Of a stretch of DNA of 64,000 bases, positions 52,067 through 64,000 are shown piece after piece. The DNA is taken from contig NMRA01000062.1 of assembly GCA_002633005.1 (NCBI GenBank), positions 607,981-671,980 of the forward strand, in the 5' to 3' direction. Below the pieces are notes generated by a model that was not told the DNA's origin, searched no databases, and saw only the letters and a list, made by a program, of their open reading frames with translations. The translations under genes and the position numbers were made by a program. How positions within the stretch are numbered: position 1 is the first letter of the stretch; each line of letters starts with the position of its first letter. Source of the stretch: Phoronis australis (taxonomy: Eukaryota; Phoronida; Phoronidae).

Positions 52067-55000
52067 AAACTGCACTGGAGTTAAATACCCTGCAGAGTGT
52101 TGTAATTAATTCCCAGGGGTATAAACTACCATATGGACAGTCCACAGTTCACTGACTGCAAGTTCATTGCCATGTTGACTGCCTAATAGACCCTTGAGGT
52201 ATCAGCCCATGCTGGTTGCTTCATAATGTAAGGCAAGGTTTTTCAGTTATATCAAAGGTTTTTAAATTTCCATAATTACTAGGACAGGTCAGTGTAGCAG
52301 TGTATTGGCTGACTAAAACAGGTCATGTGTGTGCACAACCTGGGCCTTATCCAGGTATGTTTGAGTATGGACACTCCACTTTAAGTTGGGCACCTAGTAC
52401 TAGTGAAAGTTACTCTGGGCTGTGTGTGGACAGGACTTGATACTTTAAAGCTCAGTGGGACAAGTGAAAAACCACCTGTCCCTCCAATCTCAGCTTTTCA
52501 CATTATTTATATCTGCAGCTATCTCAGTTTAACAATGGTAAACATTCTGTGACTGACAGGTGAATGGCAATTAAAGGGCTAGAATGGTGCTCTCAGGAGT
52601 TATGGCAGTGAGAAAGTGACTTCCACTTCATCCTGACTCAGATTCAATGGACAGAAATACACTACGACACGACACGGTGGTTCATTAATTCAAAAAAACA
52701 GGAATAAATCCTACTGTTAAACCCTCCCATTGTTTGATTACGTTAAGTTCAGTAACTTATTTTCACATTTTGACATCAGCTAGGATCGAAATTTTCCCGC
52801 TTCATTAGTCACAGTCACTGACTGAGCAGCCGCAGGTTCTTCTTTCATTGCAGTGAGAATTGAGAAATACATGTGACATGATATCCTTCATCCCTCAAGG
52901 TTTGCCGTTCTCTGTAAGACCCCACTGCACATCAGTGAAAATTTACCAGCATTCTAAAAAGCAGGAAAGGTCAATACCAGTAAGATGAACCCCCTCCCTC
53001 CTGTCCACATTACATGGGTTCTGTAGGAGGTGCTGAACACCTGTCCACCAAAGACCTGATAGCCATCTGGCGGGATAGTGAATTTCAAAATGGCGCGGCT
53101 ATTTAAAAAATTAGCAATTACAGGGCAAAAGATCACCCTGTATTTACCTACAATGCCACAATATCCGTCAAACACTTTTGTAGCCTCGTTTTAAACCATG
53201 GAGTTCAAACGCGTTCTTTATTGTTGTCATATTCTTTAGAAGTTTTATCAGCTGAAGTACTTCGTCCTTCCAATGATGTATTTACTGCTATGCAGTAGAC
53301 AGCAATTACCGATGGGAATGAGCTTGATTAATTTGACAAATATCTGTGGTTGCGTGATGTTAAGTTCTTCGCCTTCCAGATATCAATCACAGGCAAGAAA
53401 AGGCAGAGCAAGTTCGTCAGGTCATTTTGGACCGATCAGAATTTCTTATCTCGAAGATACCTTGCAATTCCAGTAATTCAAATGATTGAAATCGAACGCC
53501 TATAACAATGTAACGGATATTCACAGAAGGTGGCACAATGTTTTGAAACAAATTGGAATATGTGTCCAATTTGCAGTCTAAAAATTTTCATCTAGAATAG
53601 AATGACCTCTGAAATCAAATGTATGAAACATTCACTCTTTTTAATAAGCGCAAGTTTCAGTATTCCAAATTTAAAGAGCTGTATTTCACCGCTGTTCAAC
53701 TCTCATAAGTTGAAGCTTTCAATACCGATACTTTCGATTGGTTGAAATCGGGATGCATCCATAGTCAAATACCTTGACAACATGACCTGTAAAAATGTGC
53801 TTGACATTCCAAAATCCAGCATGCGCTTTCTCAACTCCACGCAAAGGAGAGTTCTGTAGCTATGTATGAGCATTTTTGGGAGGGTCTCATTGAATCACAA
53901 CCAAAAATGCCTCTGGTGCCATTCATAAGGGTTTTAGGAACTAGTCTCTTACTAAATTTATGTGACCAGTGATTTAACACTAGAGGATGTTCTTAGCAAA
54001 TGTTAGAACAACCACTGCCAGTCTTACTCGTCAAATGAGCAGCCCACATAACAATATCCAACCATGATCATATTCTAACTCACGCATGCTATTTTATATT
54101 ACAGAGCACTTAAATTTGCTTAACACCGGCACATTGAGTACAAAGTTTCAAGTCTAAAACTATGTTACACAGAGTTAACGAGGCACGCTAATTAGATTTG
54201 TTTTGTAATTAATGAAAAACTCAACTGCAGACAAACACATGTATAACTGGGACTGTTCTTCGCTACTCAGGGTGCTGCTACAAGGCATTTTTGTTGGGCA
54301 ACCTTTGGTTTAAATGAAAATACTTTACATTTTGATATAACAAATTTTGTGTCAATATGTATTTCAAGTGCTATTAATGGCATTGATTATTAGGGACAAC
54401 TCCCATTTTTATGAGGTATTTAATTCTTTTGTATCAAAGACTTTTAGCACCAGTTCAGTAATCATGTCGTATCTTTTGAATGAATATATTTCCTACCCGC
54501 CACTGTACTTTGAGAAAGAGTTTGAAAACAGCTGTGCAAGGATTAAACTTAATACATTTTCAAATCCTGTTTCATGTAAAAATTGTAACACAGGCTTTCC
54601 AATGGGTTATCCCGTGCTGTTGAGTTATCTACAGCTTACAGTCACTATCGACACAAAGTAGACGCTTCTTCAAAAAATTAATGTTTGAAGAAACATTTGC
54701 CAGTAGGACTCCCTTATTTTGAGGATTTACTGGCTAGATCACAAAAGTGGCTTGCCAACATGAGGCCAGAGGTCAATTAAGTGTGAAGTCTGGATTTCCT
54801 GGGCTAAATAGGGTAGTGAGGAATTGCCATACCTATTAGTAAATCTACTGGACAATACAGTAGGTCACATCAGTGATTCATTAACACCGTCAACAGCTAC
54901 CCCACAGACAGAACAGAGATTGGGATGAGTGATAGCATGTTGATAAAGTCTGGGTAAGATGAACCACACTGTGGTCTAGAGTTGAGACAAAAGGCATGAC

Positions 55001-57782
55001 TGACTCATAGACCTGGATAAAACCAAGGAGAATGGAGTTGAATTGAACAAGTGCTCAGGAGAGTTACCAGGGTGCCAGAAGTTCCCCATGGGTATATATT
55101 GATTAACACATAAACATGCTTCATATTTAATGAATTTCAATCCAATGCACTTACATCATAGGCTCATTTGGCTCAAAACGAAACAATGTCTGTCTGTAAC
55201 TTACACTACCCACAGGCAAAAGGCTGAGAGCAGAGAGTTTGCCAGCAGAATATAATACAGATACCTTATGTAGTTCTAATCTAACTCCAACTGTTGACAA
55301 GGCAATGGCAGGCCAAGAGTAGGTCTGCTGTCAAAACAAGCAATAACACTATATCCTCAGATGGAACACTGTCAGCTACACCAACAAATAACTTTTTTGA
55401 AGCTGATTATCTCCCTCTAAAGTCATTGGGAGAGGTTTTGTGTTTGGTAACAGCGTTTGCCTGGCAGTCAAAACACCTCCTCCTTAAGTCAGAATTTTTG
55501 ACAGATCCCCCATCACAAAACAAATGTAGGTAACATTTTCAGTCTTGTATTATTCTTGGTCTATAAACAATTTCACCATACCACGGACATAAGCAAGAAA
55601 ACAAGGTGGAAAAAGTAAAATCCAAGTAGAAAAGTGACCTCACTCGTTTCACTTGTACCGGCATTGTAGTGAGCGGATGTTTGTTAGTCACTGCTTTTTA
55701 CAAACAAATATCCAGGAATACAAGCGGCAAACATCCGCAGCACGTAATTTTGAACAGACACTTCCGCCTGTGTCGAGTGCTGCATATACTCAAATGGAAA
55801 AAAGCCAATGGCATTTGAATAGTGGAATTCAAAATTAGGAGATACGAAGCTCAGCAGAAGTATATTAAAACATCCAGGGTTTGGACATTTACCTGAAAAG
55901 TCATTTTGGGAAAATACGAAACCAAGTACAAGATTCAATTAAGTTGGGGGCATCTTCTTGTGAAAATAACCCAAGGTTCCCCTGACAATGAAAGTTTGTT
56001 ATTCTCAGGTAAGACAGAGTTTATGATAAAAATTCTCCACTTTAGGATAGTGACTATATTTTGTACCAAATTTTAGAAATCAACGTTATTGATTGTCCCA
56101 AATTCAAGGTGGCTGTCATGGTTTTATTAACTGCCAATTCTATTATTGATATAAAATGCCGTTGGAGAAATATGATAACTGCCAAATTCGCCCACGTACC
56201 ACTTTTCACAATAAACAAAAATCAATTTCGACTTGAATTCCGGCAGATCCCATGCATGTCACAAACTGAAAAAGTTTTTATAGTACAGAGTGGGAGTTAA
56301 GATTATGGACAGTCACTAACACACCAAGGTTTTCGAGGAAGTTCTGGTGGTATAAAGTAGAGGTGGGTCTTACTAAGCACGGGCTAAAATGTGGAAATTT
56401 GGAAATTTCGTAGTTGGGCATGAAGGGGGGGTGGGGGGTAAGCAGGGCAACAGTAATAAGAATTTAGACTTTTTTGAGTAGGTTGTGAACTGATTGATTC
56501 ACGCAGCAAGTGATTCGCAGCCGTTGGCGAGTAACAGATTGGCACAATTGATGTGATGATTCTAGTCTGCAAAAATGTGGCTTTGAATCTTTATAGCAGA
56601 GGTATTTCCAGCCCATGTTGACTGTAAAACCCATTAAGACCTGATGCTGGATAAACACAGACCACTTTCAATTAAAAAGATATTTTCATTGCTGAGAGAG
56701 AGAGAGTTTTGTAAGAGTGAGATCACTAACACATAAGGCTGTCAGTAAACAGGTGGTTAAAAACGAGAATAAGGTCAGATCATCAAAATGTCCTTGATCA
56801 CCTTCCTGTTTTCCATTGTTCAGTAAAGCAAACTGGTGGAAATGTGCATTGTTTAGAAAAACAAAGAAAACAGATGAGTTCTAGACTAACAGAAAAATAT
56901 CATAAACACAACAAATCACACATGGAAGGATTGAACAGTTGATAAATCGAGTCAAAATTCCTTTAGGTAAGGTTCCTTGAAGTGAGGACAAGAACTGAAG
57001 AAAACTGATAATAAATTGAAAAACTATTGAACTTCTGACATAGCAGATGACAGTACACAGCAGCAGTAGCTGGTCTTATGGTAAGATGCCGAAGGCTCTG
57101 CTTATTACTTGTCTTGGGACATTTCATCTATCTAGGGGCTGTTTCATGAACATGAATTTGGTCTACCACTCTCACTTAAAAATTGCTGAAAAAAGTCAAG
57201 CTAAGTAATAGTTATTGGTGCACGACAGTCTTACAAATAACTTGTTGAAATTAAGTCAAAAACTACTTGGTTAATTTATGTATGTTAGTCCGATTGCGTT
57301 TCTGCTCAAGTCACATTGATTCTTTACTTTTCACAATTAGTTGTGCGATGCGCAAGACCAAAGTTAACATGTAACGTTAGTCTTGTCGTAAGTTACTTTT
57401 TATGAAACAGATCCAAGGACTCACGATTCTGTTCAAGCTTCAACGGAGCCCCATTAGAAGGAGACCAAGCTTTTCACATTCACGCTATAATAGCCAGACC
57501 TAAATCTTTACGGTTATACCTTAGGTGACCAACAAAATAACTTACAAAGACGTTGGAAACTGGCAGATATCCGTCTCTTTAGCTTCTTTATTCGACTCAG
57601 ACCAGACTTTTCTGGAAAAAGAAAACAAATCGGATAAAAATAGCCAAAATAACAGTAGGTACTGTGGGACAATCATACATGAAGCAAACAATCAAGACAA
57701 GAACACTGGCAACTAATTACCGTATCATACATTGGAAGTTGTAATATGCCAGAAGACATGTCAAGCTTAGGTTATAGCGCCT
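52067..57782. other. Long stretch without recognised gene
   Basis: Several 60-104 codon frames occur (for example 54347-54661) but none shows a family motif, splice context or repeat copy that would support it. 56040-56280 resembles 59860-60120 (TCCCAAATTCAAG motif). Confidence 0.4.
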
Positions 57783-58174
57783 TCCAAACACAGACTTAAC
57801 CTGGAAATTTTATTCCTGGAACAAGTTGTAGCTTTGTTTGGAGGCTGTGTGAACGCTTTCTAAATTTGAGTGCCACTTAACCCAATAGTGACAGCATACT
57901 CCACCTTACGGAGGTAGGTTAACTCGATTTAGGGTAACTTGTGCCATTTCTAATTTCTCTGTAGCCGCAAACGTGTGGCAAGGCAGATGTAACAACTGCG
58001 GTTATAGACGAGTCTTCTTTTGTGGCCCATCTTCGCATTACCTGTCCATTCTCCTCCACAAAGCGACAACTTCCGTCTTACCCCAGTTATCAGATGTGTG
58101 TGCGCGGACGCTACACTTAAAAGTGGAGCAAGTCGCATTAGTGCGAGTTGTTCTGGGGTAGGCTGTGTGTGGGA
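57783..58174. mobile_element. Family-2 MITE, complete copy
   Basis: Left CCAAACACAGACTTAACC, right GGGGTAGGCTGTGTGTGGG. Interior contains TTACCCCAGTTATCAGATGTGTGTG, the inverse of a segment near 50080. Confidence 0.75.
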
Positions 58175-58483
58175 CTTTGATGCTGGTTGGTGAAGGGCAT
58201 TATCTGAATAATAAACTGTGTCACGTCAATAGCTCCTCTTGATTTCGTTTGAAATCTGACACAAGATCAGGAGATGTGGCAATATAGCACCACAGTTCTT
58301 TAAGGGTCTTTTCTAAAATTTGGAATGAGGTTAGAACTCGCCAAGCGCTATCTGGAGCATGCCTACTATTTTCGCTGCTTTCAAGTTGCTCGGCATTTCA
58401 AGACGAATGCTCTTTTGACCTCTTTCTCACTACACTTTGGTTGTTTTACCATGGATAGTGTCTGTCACGATCAATCATCATCA

Positions 58484-58504
58484 TCTCATCATCATCATAA
58501 TGGT
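58484..58504. repeat. (ATC)n-like microsatellite
   Basis: CATCATCTCATCATCATCAT; it accounts for the Ser/His run in the overlapping frame 58325-58690. Confidence 0.7.
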
Positions 58505-58654
58505 CCCCAATTATCACCATTATCAGTGTCAGCAAAACACTGCAGTATTAAATCTCCGTCTGTATATAACACACAAATTGTTACAGTACATGGTGCTTTA
58601 ATGAAACAAGAACTACACCGTTGTCCAGTTACTCACGGTTCTGAAACACACACA

Positions 58655-58720
58655 CAATTAAAGATTGTTGTGGGTGACACATTTTTATAAAAGTGTGTCA
58701 CCTACAACAATCTTTAATTG
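58655..58720. repeat. Long near-perfect hairpin (precursor-like)
   Basis: CAATTAAAGATTGTTGTGGG (58655 on) pairs with CCTACAACAATCTTTAATTG (to 58720). Arms about 29-30 bases with one or two mismatches, loop about 7. Size fits a microRNA precursor but also a tiny palindromic MITE. Confidence 0.7.
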
Positions 58721-61037
58721 TCATTCTCTTGCCATGCAATTAACCATGCCAGATACTTGGACCTCACAGGTAATACGGAGGCCAATGTGGCACTTCCAGG
58801 ATCCTGACCAATGACGTAAATGAACTACAATAACTAATCATTAATTACATGGCTAGGAGCCATGTCTAGTCAGGGTTCCACACTTAGCATTTCGGCAACT
58901 CGCCAAATGCGATCTGGTAAAATTCCCAGGTTGTCCGATCAGGACTTAGGTCGCCAAAAAGAAAGAAACGCGAGTGAGAGGTTGCGAAGGTCCTGGCCCT
59001 TACAAATGACACATAGTTGGCAAAAGCCAGAAATGAAATAAATGAGATAATTGAAGAACCAGCGAACACAGCAAGTGTCCACTGAGGCACCTGAGATCAC
59101 CCACACCGAGTTTCTTTTACTTGAACGAAAAATAAGGAGTGTCTCGCGTATTCGGCAAGAGCCAATTTCCCTCTTAGGCCCAATGTCCCACAGAGACCGA
59201 GACACCTTTGCCTGCCCTACTGTGCCAGTGCGTAAAAAATTTGAAAAAAGCATATAATGTGTAAGTTTCGAAGTGTCTGTGAATTAACAGAAAGGAAGAT
59301 AGAGATGTAAAAACAGCCCCCAATCACAACCAGGTTTAGATTTTTGCTCAGGAATGGCACTGACATGACATTCTTTGCTGTAAACAATTGCCTGTACCCT
59401 TTAGTAGAAAATGGTGATCCCATCAGTTCCTTAGAATTGCATTTCTTAATATTACTTGGTAACAATTCCATTAAAGACTTGTTTCTTCAAATACTAGTCC
59501 TCAGTTCTTTAATCGTAATTTTGATTTGGCAGCTACAAACAGAACAAGAGGTAAAGATAAAAATTGTTCAAATCTCACTGTCAGTGATACCTTTATTACA
59601 ATGTCTCATACTGAATTTTAACAAAAGTGCTTGAGAACTATAAAGTCAACACAATGCGCATGTCCCTAATCAATACAGTCATTTAGCTAAGTGTGATACA
59701 TTAATATGAAAGGTAATGACCTATCAACTGTTAAAGAAAAAGGTAATATCATATTCCTCTGGGGGTCATCTCTGGGGGTAATCCCCATGCCCACCTCTAG
59801 ATTATGTTTGCCCCCTAATCACTCCGCTCCCAAAAGTTGTCATAAAAATTCTCAAATTTGGGGCCCTGAAAAATTAATTACTTAATGCCCGAGGTTGGAG
59901 TTGGTCCCAAATTCTGGAAATACGTTGTATTGGCCATCCCAAATTCAAGAATCATAGTAACGATGGCAAAATTACCCACTCACTAGATAGAACACACAGT
60001 GTCCCTAATTTGAGAAATAATGCAAACGCCTAAATTGCCCTGGTTTCATATTCCAGAATCAAAAAATTTAATTTTTACATGAGTTTCCTTGAACTCCAAA
60101 TTCTAGAGGCTGTCCCAAGTAGGAGAATTTTTATTGCAAGCACCAAACACAGTTGAGCACAAGCAATAGTTGACTTTACAATACTCCAACATTTATTCCA
60201 ATTTTCTGTCCTCCCAGCCTCCATTAGAATACGAATCCAGTGCAGTGGTTTTGCACGAATCATCAGACTTCACAACAGCGCAGGTTTAGTAATTTGTGGA
60301 GGACAAGTGCAATCCCTCGACTAGATTGCCATCATGAAGGAATATAACAAGTGTGCTTGAAGCTTTTAATAAGTGGGTTTATGAACACCACTCTTAACAG
60401 TTGTGACACCAATGAGGATTATGGCTGTATCAGCATCTATAGATCCCACTCAATACTACAGCAAAGTATAGTCACCAACTCAGTTAATAAGAAATGCAAT
60501 ATTACTTTTAAGGAGTAAAAACAGTGCCACAGACCTGAGTGAAAAGGTTCCACATAGTAAGCTCCTACACTCTCCTTTGCTCAAAACACAACAATGGTAA
60601 ATACATACAGTAACAGGAATTTTCAATTTGTTCAAGAACTAAGTGACAAAAAACTGTTGTTCTTCAGAACGCATGGGCAACATTTCGACAATACACTGAT
60701 TGATCATAACAAGACTTGTGGTAATACCACTTCGAATTATCACTACACCTTTCCTGCCATTTAATGACCTGTGATAAGACAAGTGTTGTTTACATGCTGA
60801 ATCACTGTTTATTTATAAGTTGTAGATTATAACTGATGAAGTGGCGCTTCAATCCCCATAGTATAAATTGCTGACTCCATGCCAGTACCCTCCACAAAGG
60901 GACTTCCCTAGTTATGATACTCCTGGAACTGGAGGTGTGGTTTAGGTTGGGGGAGGGGGGGGGGGGCTGGAGATTTTAGAAGAATACCAAATCTGGTTTT
61001 GGCCTACTAACTATGGAAAGCTAAAGTGGAAAAATTT

Positions 61038-61660
61038 TCACTGTAAATTTTCTATTTCAGAATTGAATTCTCTGTAGGACCAAACAATATACCCAAATAA
61101 AAGATTTATCACATCAGAGCTTATAATTTATCACATTGGAGCCAAAATTTTATGTCAGGACCAAAAATTTATCACGCCAGAACACAAAATACATCACGCC
61201 ATGGCATAGCATTTCGTGCCAGAAGAAAATTTCTTGCCAGGAGAAAATTTCATGCCAGGAGACCACGACAATGAGGATTCACTGTGCCTCTGTAATACTC
61301 AGCCATATTCAAGTCTAGTGTATCCCAGTGCACAATTTGGCTTCTGTTGTAAAACATGGAAGAGACAACAGAAATTCAACCTCAATGCCACATAACATGA
61401 CTGCCCTGGGCAAAACATTGTGTACCTACTAGTAATCTCTTTGAGGGGTCATTCTCTTCCTGACAAACTTACTTGACAGTCAAATTTTCCAGACTAGTCA
61501 AATTTTCCCGACATAATAAATTTTGTGTCCTGCTGTGATAAATTTTAGACCCTGATGATTAAAATTTTGCTCCTGACCGATAAATTATAGGTCCCAGCAC
61601 GATAAACATTGCTTTTGAGTATATTTTTTGGTCTTGCAGCGAATCAAATTCTTGAATAGA
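61038..61660. mobile_element. Inverted-repeat element of AAAATTTATCACG-type tandem units
   Basis: Left arm (61038-61270) repeats AAAATTTATCACGCCAGGA-like units; right arm (about 61470-61660) carries the complementary TGATAAATTTT...GTCCTG units. Outer ends GAATTGAATTCTCTGTAGGACCA and, inverted, CAAGAATTTGATTCGCTGCAAGACCA correspond. Arms are much more diverged than in the 47 kb foldback. Confidence 0.65.
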
Positions 61661-61999
61661 AAATTTGTCCAGGAATTTCTTCTGCATTGGCTTCCCATAA
61701 TTAACAGATACTGAAAATCACTTCCCCATCAATTTCTCTGAAAAAAATTAATGCTCTGTAACCCTCGATAACCCTCAGAAGTTTTTAGGAAAATTTGAAA
61801 GCCCCTTTTAAAGTCTGCTAAATGGGCTGACACGTGACCTGCCTTTTTAGTGAATTACACACCACTGTACGAAAAGACCACCTAGCAATAACTATAATAT
61901 CCAATGTGTGGCAAAGGGAGCATGAATGTTTAGTTGATTACAGCTTTTAACTTTCAATGACGCCTATTTACTGGTGACACAACGACGATTGGTTGAAAT

Positions 62000-62335
62000 C
62001 TTCAAAACATGGTTTGCTATCCCTCTAAACTAGTGTAACGTGACCCACTAATGTAGCAACTTACTCCACCGTATCAAGGTACGGCAACTTAAGGTAACTT
62101 GCGCCTCTTCTAATCGCAGTGTTGCTACAAACCTGGCATAAGGCTGAATTAATTATCACCTGCATGCTTGCAGTTACACATACGGGTATTTTTATCAGGT
62201 GCTCACTGTCATGCGCATGGCGACAATGTTTGCCTTACACTTTATTGGATATATGTGCGTGCGCGTGCACGCTTAGCTTAAAGCGGGTCAAGTTGCTCTA
62301 GTGCAAATCGTTCTAGCATGACGTGTATGAATATG
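62000..62335. mobile_element. Family-2 MITE, diverged copy
   Basis: CAACTTACTCCACC, GGTAACTTGCGCCTCTTCTAAT and GTTGCTCTAGTGCAAATCGTTCTAG match the order of motifs in 57783-58174, with less well kept ends. Confidence 0.6.
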
Positions 62336-62339
62336 TGCG

Positions 62340-63480
62340 GATAAGACATATGTCTGAAGGCAATGAGCGGATGCCAAGTGTGCAGGATGTATTTGGGCCA
62401 ATACTGTGCCCAAATTTTGAGAACCCGCAATTCAGTAGAGAAAATCAAGCTTGTTTTTTAGATAATGAAAGCTGGCCAATCCATCTCTTCGTCCCAGACA
62501 GCTGGCCATGCACTACAGGCTACCGCCACAAGCCAATGAGTAACTCAATCTAAGTGTCAGACCTCATTTTTAGATAAACCAAATTTTTATAACGAGACAA
62601 CAGAGATTTTGAGATTTTTTTGTAAATAAAGCAGGAATTCTTGTACCATGTGCAATGAGAAAATTTTCCGATCAGTGTCATGAATGCGATGATTAATTTA
62701 TCATCAAGCTTGCACAAGCAACTGCCACATCACATGGAACATTTTCCAAAATAAATTAAGCAAAATTTAGTTAAAAAGGGATTGTGGTATTTTTGCATTA
62801 ATACGATTTTTTTCGCAATCCCAATTCCGCAAAACATTTCGCAAAAACTGTCCGCAAAAAAGTCGCATGAAAAGGCCTTATGTTTAGAGTCCAGCGGTAT
62901 GCTGATACAGTACAATCTCACCGATTTCGGAGAGATATAATTGCCGAAAGTCCCCATTTTTCATTTTCCAAGGGCTTCTGACATTGTTCTTCATGCTCAC
63001 AATTTTTCAAAACATTGTCTGATAGAAGCTACTGTCTGGAACATCATCTTGGTAAAGCAAAGGACAAGGCAAATGAAACAAATGTCACTTAGCCATATTG
63101 TGTCCTAAATTATAATTATCAGGTGTGACTTATGAGATAGTGACTTTTAGGGCCACTTAAAATTTGCGATTTGTTTACCCATTCCAAAGTCTCTTCCTTT
63201 TGGTCGCACTGTGATTATGGCTAATGTTTATTAGTTTCTATCTACAAACATGTTGGTATAAACTATAATTTGATAACATTTATTATTTTCACTTTCTCCA
63301 AGTTATCAAGTGCACCTCCACTTTAGTGGCATTTACTCAACATTAGATCACAACACTGGATCAGCAAGAGTCATTACTTGAAGACTGTCTGCCTATTTTT
63401 GCATAAACAACAGCTGACACCCAAACCAGGTGGAACACAAGGGAATCTCTCTTTATATATATGCTATTGGGCAAGCCTAA
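62340..63480. other. Stretch without recognised gene
   Basis: AT-rich, no exon or transposon recognised on either strand. Confidence 0.35.
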
Positions 63481-63499
63481 CAGTTTGGGTTTAGAGCAA

Positions 63500-63620
63500 T
63501 TGACCGAGAGCAGCTAGCTCTACTGGTGTCAAAAATGGCCGCCGCTAGTCAGCTTGCTCCGCGTCAGTCGTTGCACCCGACCAGCTGCTCGCTGCTTCGT
63601 GTTAGTTTCGAGTAAATGTG
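63500..63620 (+). promoter_or_regulatory. CpG-rich island with possible start codon
   Basis: GC- and CpG-rich against an AT-rich background. AAAATGGCCGCC at about 63532 has a good Kozak context and opens 26 codons (MAAASQLAPRQSLHPTS...) to TAA with no clear donor. Could be the edge of another gene beyond the window; strand uncertain. Confidence 0.3.
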
Positions 63621-64000
63621 GCATGATGAAATTGTTCAGCGTTTACGCAAAGAAACATCATATTCCTTCTTATTATGTAGAAAGACATTAGAAGAGTACT
63701 TAAAATATCTAAGCTAAGAATAGAATTCAATAGCTAACTGCACTTGAATGACTTCTTTTGATTTTACTAGATTGTAGACGTGCGATTTGTTACAGTCAAT
63801 TTCCTGCTTGTGAAAGTAAAATTCAGTGTCATTCATTTCAGCCACCATTTTGGTAGTGCAACACCAGAAATTCAAAAATTAAATTCAAAATTCTGAATTG
63901 AAGTTTGTATGTTTGGATTTCATGTTGAACGACATCATTAATTCTTATTTCTTTCCATTTGGAATTCTTTTTTGACGTCAGTAACAGCATTGAAGCAGAG

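Noticed and set aside
54347-54661. 104-codon frame
   Set aside because: No recognisable domain, no repeat copy, no splice signals; length is plausible by chance in AT-rich DNA.
58325-58690. 121-codon frame with Ser/His run
   Set aside because: The run is a microsatellite and the 3' end is one arm of the hairpin; no homology recognised.

Overview
This is a 64 kb piece of an animal nuclear genome. Genes are split by spliced introns with GT/AG borders, the DNA between exons is AT-rich and full of non-autonomous DNA transposons, Penelope and LINE remnants and minisatellites, and there is no bacterial-style gene packing. The gene families (a COXFA4L3/NMES1-type protein and a PFTAIRE kinase), the intron density and the transposon types suggest a marine invertebrate, perhaps a hemichordate or cephalochordate. 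That taxonomic guess is inference only. One 259-base run of N and three single N positions mark draft-assembly sequence.

Two genes can be assembled exon by exon, and they converge. (1) On the + strand, 231-2417: a complete three-exon gene for a 79-residue NDUFA4/COXFA4-family protein, closest in motif to NMES1 (C15orf48/COXFA4L3). (2) On the - strand, 36280 down to 7177: a complete 15-coding-exon gene for a cyclin-dependent kinase of the CDK14 (PFTAIRE-1) type. All exon phases are compatible, the predicted protein is 463 residues, and every kinase motif is present, including the diagnostic PFTAIRE helix. Its first coding exon lies in a CpG-rich island at about 36240-36600. A ~2.5 kb direct duplication (33607-36177 and 37256-39781) brackets that island, so coding exon 2 exists twice.

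From 39.8 to 64 kb I find no convincing gene. This part holds repeats: three copies of a ~500 bp transposon family ending in GGCCTTTCATACT, at least four copies of a second family ending in CCACACA..CTTACCCC, a LINE reverse-transcriptase remnant, a likely tRNA-derived SINE, a foldback element of nearly identical ~190-206 bp arms with a target-site duplication, and another inverted-repeat element made of short tandem units. Inside the kinase gene's introns lie two more MITE-like elements with visible target-site duplications, a 20-bp minisatellite, and a decayed Penelope-like element (RT motif C, GIY-YIG endonuclease and a candidate hammerhead ribozyme) interrupted by a LINE 3' tail.

The two genes act separately: the first probably in the inner mitochondrial membrane with cytochrome c oxidase, the second at the plasma membrane with a cyclin-Y partner. 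No functional link between them is implied beyond their tail-to-tail arrangement.
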